DNA of 64,000 bases from Lachnospiraceae bacterium MC2017 (GCA_000701625.1 JNJK01000006.1:124001-188000), one strand, 5' to 3'. Positions 1 to 8,144 are shown, counted from the first letter of the stretch. Numbers and translations: made by a program. Notes: generated from the letters alone by a model not told the origin.

Positions 1-1
1 T

Positions 2-106
2 GCATTGACAAGTAAGGATGCAAGCCAGAACAGACTTATCAATGCTGTGAAAGCAAGAATTGGAGAGAGAAATGAGAGCAGAGGAGATGTTTGTAAAGTA
101 TCGTGA
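2..106 (+). CDS. C-terminal end of a probable phage helicase (partial)
   Basis: An open frame runs in from the left edge and stops at TGA 104-106, overlapping the next gene by about 35 bases. The visible 34 residues include ALTSKDASQNRLINAVKARI, which resembles the extreme C-terminus of SNF2-type helicases found in the early region of Firmicutes prophages. The rest lies outside the window, so the assignment rests on tail similarity and position only. Confidence 0.4.
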   Translation, partial: ALTSKDASQNRLINAVKARIGERNESRGDVCKVS

Positions 107-560
107 ATTGATAGAAGAACGGAGCCTGACGACATATCAGCTGGCTCATTTCCAGGGAGTAAAAGAAGATGATCTGATCGAAGCCTTGTCACTAGCCCAT
201 GCTGATAATGAAGATGCAGTCCAGACAAGTAATACATCGGATAAGACAGCAAGGATAGCTTTGTGCATCAAGGATATTTCAAACAGGGAGAATGATGAGT
301 GGTATCGATTTTTGGTGCAGCGATACCAGGAACTTGATGATGAGATCAGCTTCTTCGAGCACTGCCTAAAGAGACTTGGCGATAAGAAATACAACATTGT
401 CATGGAGATCTTGAAAGGGGAGCTTACGTATGATCAGATAGCGGAGGCAAATGGCGTAGCAAGGACTACGGTGTGCAATTACAGGAAAGCTGCCATTGAT
501 GAGATCGATAAACAATATAACCTGAAGGAAAGCCAGGAGATAGCGTTTATGCTGAGCTGA
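72..560 (+). CDS. Phage sigma-like transcription regulator
   Basis: A 162-residue protein whose C-terminal half (about residues 95-150) reads as a sigma-70 region 4-like helix-turn-helix: the segment LTYDQIAEANGVARTTVCNY has the spacing of a two-helix DNA reader. The N-terminal half is acidic and helical. I start it at ATG 72 because GGAG at 63-66 is well placed; a TTG at 60 is in frame but has no site. Proteins of this kind sit at the junction of the early and late regions of Firmicutes prophages, where they are thought to switch on late genes (ArpU/RinA-like role). Its position just before HNH, terminase and head genes fits that role, which is inferred. Confidence 0.75.
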   Translation: MRAEEMFVKYRELIEERSLTTYQLAHFQGVKEDDLIEALSLAHADNEDAVQTSNTSDKTARIALCIKDISNRENDEWYRFLVQRYQELDDEISFFEHCLKRLGDKKYNIVMEILKGELTYDQIAEANGVARTTVCNYRKAAIDEIDKQYNLKESQEIAFMLS

Positions 561-664
561 TAAAACTGTATAGGATAAAGAGCAAAAGAGCTATTGAAAA
601 AGAAAGGGATAAACTGTAAAAATGTATACATCCCGCATTTGCTGTTACAGAAAGAGGTTATTAA

Positions 665-2461
665 ATGAAATCTAAGGGTGGTGCAATACTTGCAGCTATT
701 GTTGCTATTACTGCGTGCTGTTTTATTGAATTAAATGTAAATGCATATGCAGAAGAAATTGAATTATTTCCAGCAACATCATCAAATGATATTGTTGCTC
801 AAATTTCTGAAGATGGGGAAGCAGTCATAACTGAAAATCATTCTACTGAAGGTGGAATAGTATATAGCGTGGATAGTGATAATAATGCTGTTATTACTGG
901 CTACACTGGTACCGCTACAAAAGTTGAAATTCCTGATAGTATTGATGGACACAAAGTTATTGGGATAGGCTATACAGCTTTTTTAGACAAAACGAGTATA
1001 AGTGAAGTTGTTTTACCAAATACTATTACTAAGATTGAAGATTATGCGTTTTATAACTGTTCAGCTCTTGAAAAAATAAATTTACCAGGATCTCTGAAAA
1101 AGATAGGGGATTATGCTTTCGCTAAATGTAGTATTTCTAGCATAGACTTACCAAATAGTCTTGAAAGCATAGGAATGTATGCGTTCTCAGAATGTGCACA
1201 GATTAAAAGCATAAAACTTCCTGCGGCGATTACGCAAATAAAAAACGGTGCTTTTAACAAATGTGAGGCACTTGAAACTGTTGATTGGACAGCACAGAAC
1301 ATAACTTCTATTGGGGATTATGCGTTCAATCAGTGTTATTCCTTGAAAAATATTGATCTGACAAATACGACAAATTTAACTACTATAGGTGATCTAGCTT
1401 TTTCTCTTTGCAGATCACTTTCGAGTATAGAGTTTCAGAACGTAAAAACAATAGGAAACACTGCATTTAGTGGATGTGATTCGTTGGAGGAAGTGTGGCT
1501 TTCAAATAATGTGACGTCTGTTGGGTTAGGTGCATTTAGCAGTTGTTCAAATTTAGCTAAATTCAAGTTTTCAAGCGCGATGACGGATATACCGCAAGAA
1601 ATGTTGGTTTCGAATGATAAATTGAGATATGTTTATATTCCTAAATCTATAAAAACATTTTGGTTTAATGCGTTAGCGGTGCGTGATTTTGAAAGAAGCT
1701 CATATAGATATATTTTTTATTCTGGTACGGAAGATGAATGGAACAAAATAAACAAGTATGCGTATGGCTCATACAAGGGTAGCATTATTTATAATAGCTC
1801 AATGGAGAATTATATTAATGCTTCTGGGTCAAATCATTCAGCTGAAGAGGAACCAGAAAATCCTGTTGATCCAAATGAACCAGGAAATCCAAGTAATCCG
1901 GAAGACCCAAATGAACCAGGAAATCCAAGTAATCCGGAAGACCCAAATAACCCAGGTTATGATCCGTCGGATTCAATACCTAAAGTAGGAAATTATGTCA
2001 TCAAGAACTATGGAGAATATAGAATCACATATGCACCTCATGCTTCTTTTAATGGCAAAAAGCTTTCTGTTAAAAATTTTGGAACAATGTATGTTTCTTA
2101 CGGTGGATATAGGTACAGCGTAAAGAAAATAAAAATTAATCGGAAAAAGAATAAAATTCAAATTACAGGGTTAAATAAGGTCTACAAGAAAGATAAAAGT
2201 TATAAGATCGCACAAAAAGCTATAAAAAGTCTTACATCAGGCGATATGGGACTGGACTATTATTACAGTCCATATACTGTAACTAATAATTCAAGTGTTT
2301 TTGTGACTTTTAAGAAGGATAATAAAATAAAATCAGTTATCGTTGTTATTGACGATAAGAAATATAAATGTAAAAAAACTGAATATGCGTATGATGAAGC
2401 TACGCATACACTCACGTTTAATAGTGATAATCTACAAGGGTCATATGTTGTTGGTCAGTAA
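665..2461 (+). CDS. Secreted BspA-type leucine-rich repeat protein
   Basis: A 598-residue secreted protein. Residues 1-30 form a signal peptide (hydrophobic core AAIVAITACCF, likely cut near NAYA-EE). Residues about 75-340 are a run of BspA/Treponema-type LRR_5 repeats with the recurring pattern 'IGDYAF..C..L..I.LP'. A proline/asparagine-rich linker with an exact 36-bp DNA repeat follows, then a lysine- and tyrosine-rich C-terminal domain that I do not recognise. No LPXTG motif is visible. LRR_5 proteins usually sit at the cell surface and bind host or matrix ligands. It has a good site (AGAGG, 7 bases before ATG). It lies inside the phage, between regulator and late genes, and is visibly more AT-rich than its neighbours, so it looks like a cargo (moron) gene. 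Confidence 0.85.
   Translation: MKSKGGAILAAIVAITACCFIELNVNAYAEEIELFPATSSNDIVAQISEDGEAVITENHSTEGGIVYSVDSDNNAVITGYTGTATKVEIPDSIDGHKVIGIGYTAFLDKTSISEVVLPNTITKIEDYAFYNCSALEKINLPGSLKKIGDYAFAKCSISSIDLPNSLESIGMYAFSECAQIKSIKLPAAITQIKNGAFNKCEALETVDWTAQNITSIGDYAFNQCYSLKNIDLTNTTNLTTIGDLAFSLCRSLSSIEFQNVKTIGNTAFSGCDSLEEVWLSNNVTSVGLGAFSSCSNLAKFKFSSAMTDIPQEMLVSNDKLRYVYIPKSIKTFWFNALAVRDFERSSYRYIFYSGTEDEWNKINKYAYGSYKGSIIYNSSMENYINASGSNHSAEEEPENPVDPNEPGNPSNPEDPNEPGNPSNPEDPNNPGYDPSDSIPKVGNYVIKNYGEYRITYAPHASFNGKKLSVKNFGTMYVSYGGYRYSVKKIKINRKKNKIQITGLNKVYKKDKSYKIAQKAIKSLTSGDMGLDYYYSPYTVTNNSSVFVTFKKDNKIKSVIVVIDDKKYKCKKTEYAYDEATHTLTFNSDNLQGSYVVGQ
1871..1942 (+). repeat. Two exact 36-bp tandem repeats in the proline-rich linker
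   Basis: Two identical 36-bp units (1871-1906 and 1907-1942) plus a partial third encode PNEPGNPSNPED twice. They sit in the linker of the BspA-like protein and could vary in copy number by slippage. Confidence 0.9.
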
Positions 2462-2509
2462 AGCAAATAGAGTAGGTTCTACTGCGATGTAGAAAAAGCA
2501 CTAGCATAT

Positions 2510-2553
2510 TTGTACTAAAATTGTGCTGAACTTGTGCTAACCTTGGGCTGACA
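2510..2553 (+). repeat. Four 11-bp direct repeats (iteron-like)
   Basis: Four units in perfect 11-bp phase: TTGTACTAAAA, TTGTGCTGAAC, TTGTGCTAACC and TTGGGCTGACA. The period is about one helical turn, as in arrays bound by a protein on one DNA face. They lie just before the HNH gene in the gap between early and late phage modules, so a late-regulator or packaging-protein site is possible. Confidence 0.6.
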
Positions 2554-2598
2554 TCAACATTTTCAGGTAGTATTATTAAGATGCGAAGAATTAACAGA

Positions 2599-2673
2599 GG
2601 CTGTACGGATTCCCACCGTATGGCCTTTTCTTTTGCCCTGCGGTACGGTTTTTCTCTCCTTTCACCGTACCGC
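2599..2673. other. Pair of related inverted repeats before the HNH gene
   Basis: GGCTGTACGG (2599-2608) can pair with CCGTATGGCC (2616-2625). A perfect 10-bp inverted repeat GCGGTACGGT/ACCGTACCGC lies at 2640-2649 and 2664-2673. Both share the core GTACGG. No T-tract follows, so a protein-binding or packaging site is more likely than a terminator. Confidence 0.5.
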
Positions 2674-2694
2674 GTGAAATAGGAGGTTGATGAA

Positions 2695-3054
2695 ATGCCA
2701 ATGAGACCGAGTACACCGTGTAAGCATCCCGGATGCGCGGCACTGGTTCCGTATGGACAGAGTTACTGTGAAAAGCATAAGGCGCAACATACAAGTGAAA
2801 GAGCGGGAGCTGCTGGACGTGGATACGATGCACGTTGGCGCAGGGAGTCGAAGAGGTTTCTTAGAGCTCACCCATTGTGTATCAGGTGCTTTGAGGAGAA
2901 GAAGATAACGAAGGCAACTGTTGTGGATCATGTGATTCCACATCGTGGTGACGAGAGGCTCTTTTGGGACCAGAACAACTGGCAGGCATTGTGTAAGCAT
3001 CATCATGATGTGAAGACGATGACCGAGGATCGGTACCAGGTTTATAAATATTGA
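2695..3054 (+). CDS. Phage HNH endonuclease
   Basis: A 119-residue HNH nuclease. The catalytic beta-beta-alpha-metal motif is at residues about 80-112: DH (HNH first His), then the central Asn of QNNWQ, then CKHHHD. N-terminal cysteines (CKHPGC, YCEKH) and CIRC probably bind zinc. RBS AGGAGG is 9 bases before ATG 2695. In HK97-type Firmicutes phages this nuclease lies next to cos and the terminase genes and helps the terminase cut DNA during packaging. Here it is unusual that TerS is about 6.4 kb downstream, with an accessory block in between. Confidence 0.9.
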   Translation: MPMRPSTPCKHPGCAALVPYGQSYCEKHKAQHTSERAGAAGRGYDARWRRESKRFLRAHPLCIRCFEEKKITKATVVDHVIPHRGDERLFWDQNNWQALCKHHHDVKTMTEDRYQVYKY

Positions 3055-3186
3055 TTTACCCCAGGGTATACTTTCGTGAAAAAATCTGGGGTAGGGGGGT
3101 AAATATCCCTAAAGCCAGTAAATATGCGGACCGCCGCCCCCTCTTTTGCGAATTTTCGCAAAATTCTTATAGGGGTATCATAACGG
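3055..3186. other. Possible cos (packaging) region
   Basis: The 130 bp after the HNH gene hold G- and C-runs (CCCCAGGG, GGGGTAGGGGGG, CCGCCGCCCCC) and the inverted repeat GCGAATTTTCGC. G/C-run sequence right after an HNH gene is where cos sites lie in related phages. The cut site itself cannot be read from sequence alone. Confidence 0.4.
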
Positions 3187-3234
3187 ATGGCCCGTAATAA
3201 AGCGGATATAAGAAAACAAAGGAATAGCAAGTAG
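3187..3234 (+). pseudogene. 5' relic of a terminase small subunit gene
   Basis: A 15-codon frame, MARNKADIRKQRNSK then TAG, resembles the first residues of many phage terminase small subunits and sits exactly where TerS would follow HNH/cos. A full-length TerS is present at 9502. I infer that the native TerS was interrupted here when the 3.3-9 kb block arrived, but the match is short. Confidence 0.35.
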
Positions 3235-3236
3235 GT

Positions 3237-3274
3237 AGCTTTCGTGAACTTTTATAGTCACGAGGGCTTTTTTA
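3237..3274 (+). terminator. Terminator-like hairpin
   Basis: AGCTTTCGTGA pairs with TCACGAGGGCT (two G-U pairs) and is followed by TTTTTT. It lies just upstream of the ribosome-binding site of the next gene, as do similar hairpins before TerS, portal and holin. Confidence 0.6.
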
Positions 3275-3293
3275 TTTGAAATGAGGTGTAACG

Positions 3294-3764
3294 ATGACTA
3301 AGTCACAGGAGGAGCAGATCCGGCTCTTACGAGAGCAGGGGATTGGTTATCGGAACATCGGCAATATCGTACACCTGTCGCGTGATGCAGTCAGGAATTA
3401 CTGCAGAACGCATAATCTTTCCGGGTATCGGGAAGCGGTGAAGTTAAACATCAAAAGGATGATGATGGATAAATCGGTGTGCTCATATTGCGGTGCTCCG
3501 ATTAAGCAGGAACATACAGGAAGGCGTAAGCGCTTCTGTTCTGATAAATGTAGGCTGAAATGGTGGAGCCAGAATAGGGACCAGATAAAAAAGAAGTCAA
3601 CTGCAATGTATGAGTTTCATTGCCAGTACTGCGGGAAGCTGTTCACGGCTTATGGAAATAAAAAGAGACTTTATTGTTCTCATAAATGCTATATACGAGA
3701 TCGATTTTGGAGTGTATCAGATGACTTCTTTGAAGATGAAGAAGAGATGTATCTGATGAGTTAA
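3294..3764 (+). CDS. HTH and double zinc-ribbon protein
   Basis: A 156-residue protein. Residues 1-45 form a helix-turn-helix of the transposase/sigma type (EQGIGYRNIGNIVHLSRDAV). Two cysteine clusters follow: CSYC with FCSDKC (about 61-86) and CQYC with YCSHKC (about 108-130). The C-terminus is acidic. The layout suggests sequence-specific DNA or RNA binding, with no catalytic motif. A paralogue lies at 28853 beside the recombinases and a truncated copy at 45734, so the family travels with this mobile DNA. RBS GAGGTG precedes ATG 3294. The function is unknown. Confidence 0.7.
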   Translation: MTKSQEEQIRLLREQGIGYRNIGNIVHLSRDAVRNYCRTHNLSGYREAVKLNIKRMMMDKSVCSYCGAPIKQEHTGRRKRFCSDKCRLKWWSQNRDQIKKKSTAMYEFHCQYCGKLFTAYGNKKRLYCSHKCYIRDRFWSVSDDFFEDEEEMYLMS

Positions 3765-3776
3765 TGGAGGAAGTAG

Positions 3777-5018
3777 ATGGAGTTTCGTAAGATCAAGATC
3801 GCTGAGCTTATTCCGGCGACTTATAATCCGAGAAAGGCACTTAAGCCTGGTGATAAAGAGTATGAAAAAATCAAAAACAGCATCCGGGAATTTGGTTACT
3901 GTGAGCCGGTTATAGTAAATACAGATATGACGATTATCGGCGGGCATCAGAGAGTAACGGTTCTTAAGGACCTGGGATATGATGAGATCGACTGTATTGT
4001 AATCGATATTGATAAGACAAAGGAAAAGGCTCTAAACATCGCTCTTAATAAGATCACCGGTGAATGGAATAAGGAATTGCTGGCAGATTTGATTGCAGAC
4101 CTTCAGGCATCAGACTTCAACGTGGAGTTTACGGGCTTTGAGCCACCGGAGATTGATCAGCTCATGAGCCAGGTACACGATAAGGATGTTACGGAGGATG
4201 ACTTTGACGTTGATGAGGAGCTGAAGAAGCCTACCGTATCACAGCCGGGAGACTTATGGGTTCTTGGAAGGCATAGGTTACTTTGTGGTGATAGCACCTT
4301 GCCGGAAAGTTACGATACTTTGATGGATGGCAAGAAGGCGAACCTAGTTGTAACTGATCCTCCATATAACGTTGATTATGAAGGCAGCGCAGGCAAGATC
4401 AAGAACGATTCTATGTCAGAGGATCAGTTTGAAAAGTTCCTTTTTGCTGTATATGTTAACCTGGAGCAGCACATGGAAAACGATGCCTCGATATATGTAT
4501 TTCATAGCGATAGTCATGGACTGGCCTTTAGGAAAGCATTCGAAGAGGCTGGTTTTTATTTGTCCGGATGTTGTATCTGGAAGAAGCAGTCGCTAGTTCT
4601 TGGAAGGAGCCCGTATCAGTGGATTCATGAACCGATTCTTTTTGGCTGGAAAAAGGGCGGATCTCATAAGTGGTATGCGGATAGGTCCCAGACTACAGTG
4701 TGGGAGTATGACAAGCCCAAGAAAAATGATCTGCATCCGACGATGAAGCCGATTGCACTGGTGGCATATCCTATAAAGAACTCATCTGTAGCGAACTGTA
4801 TTGTACTTGATCCGTTTGGAGGTTCAGGCAGTACGCTGATTGCTTGTGAGCAGACAAACAGAATCTGCCACACGATAGAGCTTGATCCAAAGTTCGTGGA
4901 TGTCATTGTACATAGGTACGTTGAGCAGGTTGGCGGCTCTGATGGAGTTCGTCTAATCCGAGATGGAAAAGAGCTCACATTGGCAGATGTAGAAAATGTT
5001 ATAAATACTGAGAATTAG
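3777..5018 (+). CDS. ParB-domain DNA methyltransferase (phage)
   Basis: A 413-residue fusion. Residues 1-95 are a ParB/sulfiredoxin-like domain (IIGGHQR at 53-59). Residues 160-405 are an amino-methyltransferase with catalytic motif DPPY at 194-197 and, further on, the AdoMet-binding FGGSG loop at about 347-351. The motif order (catalytic before AdoMet site) is that of class beta N6-adenine/N4-cytosine enzymes. Such fusions are common orphan methylases in Firmicutes phages, probably shielding phage DNA from host restriction. It starts 12 bases after the HTH/zinc gene, in one operon. The target sequence cannot be inferred. Confidence 0.9.
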   Translation: MEFRKIKIAELIPATYNPRKALKPGDKEYEKIKNSIREFGYCEPVIVNTDMTIIGGHQRVTVLKDLGYDEIDCIVIDIDKTKEKALNIALNKITGEWNKELLADLIADLQASDFNVEFTGFEPPEIDQLMSQVHDKDVTEDDFDVDEELKKPTVSQPGDLWVLGRHRLLCGDSTLPESYDTLMDGKKANLVVTDPPYNVDYEGSAGKIKNDSMSEDQFEKFLFAVYVNLEQHMENDASIYVFHSDSHGLAFRKAFEEAGFYLSGCCIWKKQSLVLGRSPYQWIHEPILFGWKKGGSHKWYADRSQTTVWEYDKPKKNDLHPTMKPIALVAYPIKNSSVANCIVLDPFGGSGSTLIACEQTNRICHTIELDPKFVDVIVHRYVEQVGGSDGVRLIRDGKELTLADVENVINTEN

Positions 5019-5054
5019 CTTGATATAAGCGCCCCGTAGAGTGATGTATAGTAC
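5019..5054 (+). promoter_or_regulatory. Repeated promoter-like element, copy 1
   Basis: TTGATA at 5020-5025, 17 bases, then GATGTA at 5043-5048, with GTAGAGTGAT across the 3' half. It starts immediately after the methylase stop codon and ends 36 bases before ATG 5091. Three further copies are at 6434, 8196 and 29479. Confidence 0.65.
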
Positions 5055-5090
5055 AGCAACAGAAACCACATCATGAACGGAGGCGCAGGA

Positions 5091-5888
5091 ATGAAGATTT
5101 TATTTTTTGAGCAGGACAGAAAAGAGTTCATAAAGCTCTTGGCAGAAAAGATAGGTGTTGAGTCAAAGTACCTTGGAGCACCGAATTTTTCATACCAGGT
5201 CGGCCCCTACATTGTAAATAGGGATGGAACGATGGAAGTGGAAGACAGCGAAGCGGACATAGCGCTTTTAAGAGAATTAAGTGTTCAGGGACTTATCGAT
5301 AACTCCTGGGATGAAGAGCGGGAAGTGATAGATGTAAGCCTGCCGGTACTTGAGTATGATGGAATATCACTCACAAACCTTTTGAAAATGATATACAACC
5401 GATCAGAGATCATCAGCAAGGCGGTGGGAAGCTTGGGTGCATTTGAGATTGATGAAGAGCTTCTCATAAGGATCGCGAAGGAAGAACCAGATACAAGAGA
5501 GAGATTCTTGGAGCTTTGGGAAGAAGGGAATGGAAACGCCTGCTGTAAGGGCCTTGAGATAGATGATGAAAAGATTCATTTTTCAGGTTTTCCGATGACA
5601 GCAGATCCAGATACGGTCAAAGCATACACGGATCTTGCTTCCCTGATCTGCCAGATGGCAAAAAAACAAAAGCGAGCCAACTTTGGAAAAGTGGATTCAC
5701 CAAATGAAAAGTATTCTTTCAGGGTTTGGCTTATCCGAATGGGAATGAACGGTGATGAATACAGCGAAAGCAGAAGGATTCTTCTTTCGAGACTTTCCGG
5801 AAACGGAGCCTTTCGCACAAAAGAGCAGGCAGAGATCGCAAAAGAAAAGCTCAGAGCAGCAAGAAGCCAGACAAAGGGGGTGGAGTGA
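5091..5888 (+). CDS. Uncharacterised cassette protein ('virulence-related' type)
   Basis: A 265-residue acidic cytoplasmic protein with no signal peptide or membrane segment. I start it at ATG 5091 (GGAGG 7 bases upstream) rather than ATG 5073. I know proteins of this kind only as 'virulence-related' in clostridial mobile elements; no activity is established. The last 65 residues or so are clearly homologous to the end of the amidoligase at 6504: both carry the pattern KY..R.WL.R.G..G.E(Y/F)...R..L.R..G...FR. It is the first gene after promoter copy 1 and is spaced one base from the DUF4314 gene. Confidence 0.6.
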   Translation: MKILFFEQDRKEFIKLLAEKIGVESKYLGAPNFSYQVGPYIVNRDGTMEVEDSEADIALLRELSVQGLIDNSWDEEREVIDVSLPVLEYDGISLTNLLKMIYNRSEIISKAVGSLGAFEIDEELLIRIAKEEPDTRERFLELWEEGNGNACCKGLEIDDEKIHFSGFPMTADPDTVKAYTDLASLICQMAKKQKRANFGKVDSPNEKYSFRVWLIRMGMNGDEYSESRRILLSRLSGNGAFRTKEQAEIAKEKLRAARSQTKGVE

Positions 5889-5889
5889 C

Positions 5890-6300
5890 ATGGGATCATT
5901 TGGAATACCAGACGAAATCATCGCGAGCAGAAAAGAACAGTACCCGGTTGGTGCAAGGGTAGAGCTTATTTGCATGAAAGATCCTTATGTTCATCTTGCT
6001 CCTGGAGAGCAGGGAACGGTTACCGGAGTAGATGATATCGGCACGATCCATGTGAAATGGGACTGTGGTAGTGGATTGGGAGTTGCATACGGTGAAGATG
6101 AATGCAGGAGCCTTTGCCCGGACTTTTCTAAAAGGGTCCGGGATGGAATCCTGGCAGTAAGGGATACCGGTAAGACAAACATGTTTGATACCAACGCGGT
6201 GCAGGTGATCGCAAGTGGAATGGAATTTCATGAAACCGTGATTTTTATAGAAGAGCATAAAAAAGAATACTGTACCTTCATTATGACCGGCCATGTGTGA
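5890..6300 (+). CDS. DUF4314-DUF5049 fusion protein
   Basis: A 136-residue protein joining two small domains of unknown function. Residues about 12-75 match DUF4314, an SH3-like barrel (PVGARVELICMKDP, then GEQGTVTGVDDIGTIHVKW). Residues about 82-136 match DUF5049 (DGILAVRDTGKTNMFDTNAV, ending in EEHKKEYCTFIMTG). Both domains are common in conjugative elements and phages of Clostridia, usually beside amidoligase genes. It overlaps the upstream operon region (ATG one base after the previous stop). No enzymatic motif is seen, so an adaptor or binding role is a guess. Confidence 0.75.
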   Translation: MGSFGIPDEIIASRKEQYPVGARVELICMKDPYVHLAPGEQGTVTGVDDIGTIHVKWDCGSGLGVAYGEDECRSLCPDFSKRVRDGILAVRDTGKTNMFDTNAVQVIASGMEFHETVIFIEEHKKEYCTFIMTGHV

Positions 6301-6433
6301 CGAGCGCATGGCCATAATACTATAAATTTTTGGTAGCATCGGTCATGAAAGCACTGAGGGATATTGGAATATGTTTGTAAGATAATGTGCAATTCTTCGG
6401 GTCATATTTGTGTGTTTTATTGTTCGAGTAAAC

Positions 6434-6469
6434 GTTGATGTTATCGGCCTTCAGAGTGATATATGTACA
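6434..6469 (+). promoter_or_regulatory. Repeated promoter-like element, copy 2
   Basis: TTGATG at 6435-6440, 17 bases, GATATA at 6458-6463, with CAGAGTGAT in the 3' half. It ends about 35 bases before the amidoligase start. Confidence 0.65.
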
Positions 6470-6503
6470 TGCAAAAAGCAAAGCACATTCGGGAGGCGAA
6501 AAG

Positions 6504-7451
6504 ATGGACGCAAAGGTTGAAAGAAGAATAAAAAACATGAAAGAGCAGACCTTCGGAGTTGAAGTCGAGATGAACAACATAAAAAGAAAATCCGCAGCAA
6601 CGATCGCAGCCGGATTTTTTGGAACAAACAGATTCGAATATACCGACTCACGAAACGGTTACAGAACTTGGAGCGCATGGGATGAGCAGGGAAGAGAATG
6701 GAAATTCCAAAGAGACTGTTCAATAAGCGGTCCGGATGAAGAAAAATGCGAAATGGTAACGCCGATCCTTAGATACGAAGACATGGATCAGCTGCAGCGC
6801 CTTATAAGAGTTTTAAGACACGCCGGAGCAAAGAGCGATGCATCAAGGGGATGCGGAGTTCACATCCACATAGGAGCCAGCGGACATACACCTAAGACCT
6901 TAAGAAATTTGGCGAACTTAATGGCAAGCCACGAAAGCCTTATTGCGACAGCCCTGAAAATTGATCGGAATAGAATGGCAGATTACTGCAGAACAGTAAA
7001 CCCGAATTTTATAAAGGAGCTGAACAAGAAAAAGCCTGAAACGATGGCGAAACTTGCGGACATCTGGTATACGCAGAACGGCGCAGACTACGACAGGAGC
7101 GGCCATTACAATCAGAGCAGATACCACATGCTGAACTTACACGCAACCTTTACAAAGGGAACCATAGAATTCAGGCTTTTCCAATTCGACAAGCCTGCAA
7201 ACGGAAAAAAGAACGGGCTTCATGCCGGACAGCTAAAAGCATACATTCAGCTTTGCTTGGCACTTAGCCAGATGGCAAAGGATCTTAAATCAGCAAGCCC
7301 AAAGGAGCAGCAGAAAGAAAATCCGAAGTACGCAATGAGAACTTGGCTCCTTCGCCTGGGATTTGTTGGCGAAGAATTCAAAACCGCAAGGGAATTTCTT
7401 ACAAGAAACCTTCCGGGGGATACCGCATTTAGGAACGGAAGAACTGCATAA
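6504..7451 (+). CDS. Amidoligase family protein
   Basis: A 315-residue enzyme of the Amidoligase_2 family (glutamine synthetase/GCS-like fold), which joins a carboxylate to an amine using ATP. Visible active-site signatures are GVEVEMN at 18-24 (metal-binding acidic residues), GCGVHIHIG at 116-124 and IEFRLFQFD at 221-229. GGGAGG (6491-6496) fixes the start at ATG 6504. About 65 C-terminal residues match the end of the protein at 5091. In known neighbourhoods these ligases pair with gamma-glutamylcyclotransferase-like enzymes, thought to add and remove an amide-linked group on a protein or metabolite. The next gene here is exactly such a partner. The substrate is unknown. Confidence 0.85.
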   Translation: MDAKVERRIKNMKEQTFGVEVEMNNIKRKSAATIAAGFFGTNRFEYTDSRNGYRTWSAWDEQGREWKFQRDCSISGPDEEKCEMVTPILRYEDMDQLQRLIRVLRHAGAKSDASRGCGVHIHIGASGHTPKTLRNLANLMASHESLIATALKIDRNRMADYCRTVNPNFIKELNKKKPETMAKLADIWYTQNGADYDRSGHYNQSRYHMLNLHATFTKGTIEFRLFQFDKPANGKKNGLHAGQLKAYIQLCLALSQMAKDLKSASPKEQQKENPKYAMRTWLLRLGFVGEEFKTAREFLTRNLPGDTAFRNGRTA

Positions 7452-7491
7452 GAAGGGAGGGGCGCAAGCCCTTCCTGAAAAGGAGAGAACG

Positions 7492-7932
7492 ATGAAAAGG
7501 TATTATTTGGCATACGGAAGTAACCTGAATATTGAACAGATGCAATGGCGATGTCCGACCGCAAAGGTTGTCGGGACGGTGGTTTTGCCGGATTATGAAC
7601 TGCTATTCAAAGGAAGCATGACAGGCGCCTACCTTACCATTGAGAAAAAGGAAAATTCGAGCGTACCGATGGCGGTTTGGGAAGTTGAAGCAGAAGACGA
7701 GAAAGCTCTGGATCGGTATGAAGGGTATCCACATTTTTATTACAAAAAGGACCTGGAGCTAACAAACGAAGAAAAAAGAATAAAGGCATTTGTATATATC
7801 ATGCATGAGGATATGGCGTTAGGGCTTCCGACAAAAGCCTATGTCGAGACCTGCCTTGCGGGATACAAAGCATTCGGCTTTGATAAGAAAATTTTGCTTG
7901 AGGCGATTGAAAAAAGTGGAAAGGGGATTTGA
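7492..7932 (+). CDS. Gamma-glutamylcyclotransferase-like (AIG2) protein
   Basis: A 146-residue protein of the GGCT/AIG2 fold. The signature YGSNLN (residues 5-10) forms the substrate-binding loop. The conserved catalytic glutamate corresponds to E79 or the nearby E in LDRYEGYP, a typical GGCT motif. Enzymes of the fold release 5-oxoproline from gamma-glutamyl amides. RBS AGGAG precedes ATG 7492. It lies 40 bases after the amidoligase, so the pair probably makes and breaks an amide linkage. This pairing is established for the family; its role in this phage is inference. Confidence 0.8.
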   Translation: MKRYYLAYGSNLNIEQMQWRCPTAKVVGTVVLPDYELLFKGSMTGAYLTIEKKENSSVPMAVWEVEAEDEKALDRYEGYPHFYYKKDLELTNEEKRIKAFVYIMHEDMALGLPTKAYVETCLAGYKAFGFDKKILLEAIEKSGKGI

Positions 7933-7934
7933 GT

Positions 7935-8144
7935 ATGAAGTCAGGAGAAAGAACTAAAAGGATATGCCCGATTTGTGGGCGCGAATATACCGCAGTGCCG
8001 GCTACTTCAAGAATAGATAACGTAACGCCCATATGCCCGGAATGCGGAGCGAGGCAGGGACTTGAAAGCATGGGGGTAAAGAGAAAAGAGCAGGACGAGA
8101 TTCTTGAGATAATTAACAGGTATTATGACATGAAGAAGGCATAA
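7935..8144 (+). CDS. Small zinc-ribbon protein
   Basis: A 69-residue protein with two CxxC knuckles, CPIC (residues 13-16) and CPEC (about 35-38), forming one zinc ribbon, followed by a short helical tail. ATG 7935 is used because AAGGGG lies 8 bases upstream; it begins 2 bases after the previous stop. It belongs to the amidoligase operon. It has no further motif and its role is unknown. Confidence 0.65.
   Translation: MKSGERTKRICPICGREYTAVPATSRIDNVTPICPECGARQGLESMGVKRKEQDEILEIINRYYDMKKA

Noticed and set aside
1871-1956. Tandem repeats that could suggest a CRISPR array
   Set aside because: The 36-bp units abut without spacers and encode PNEPGNPSNPED in frame within the BspA-like protein.
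2510-2553. Replication origin iterons
   Set aside because: No replication initiator gene is adjacent; the context is late regulation or packaging.
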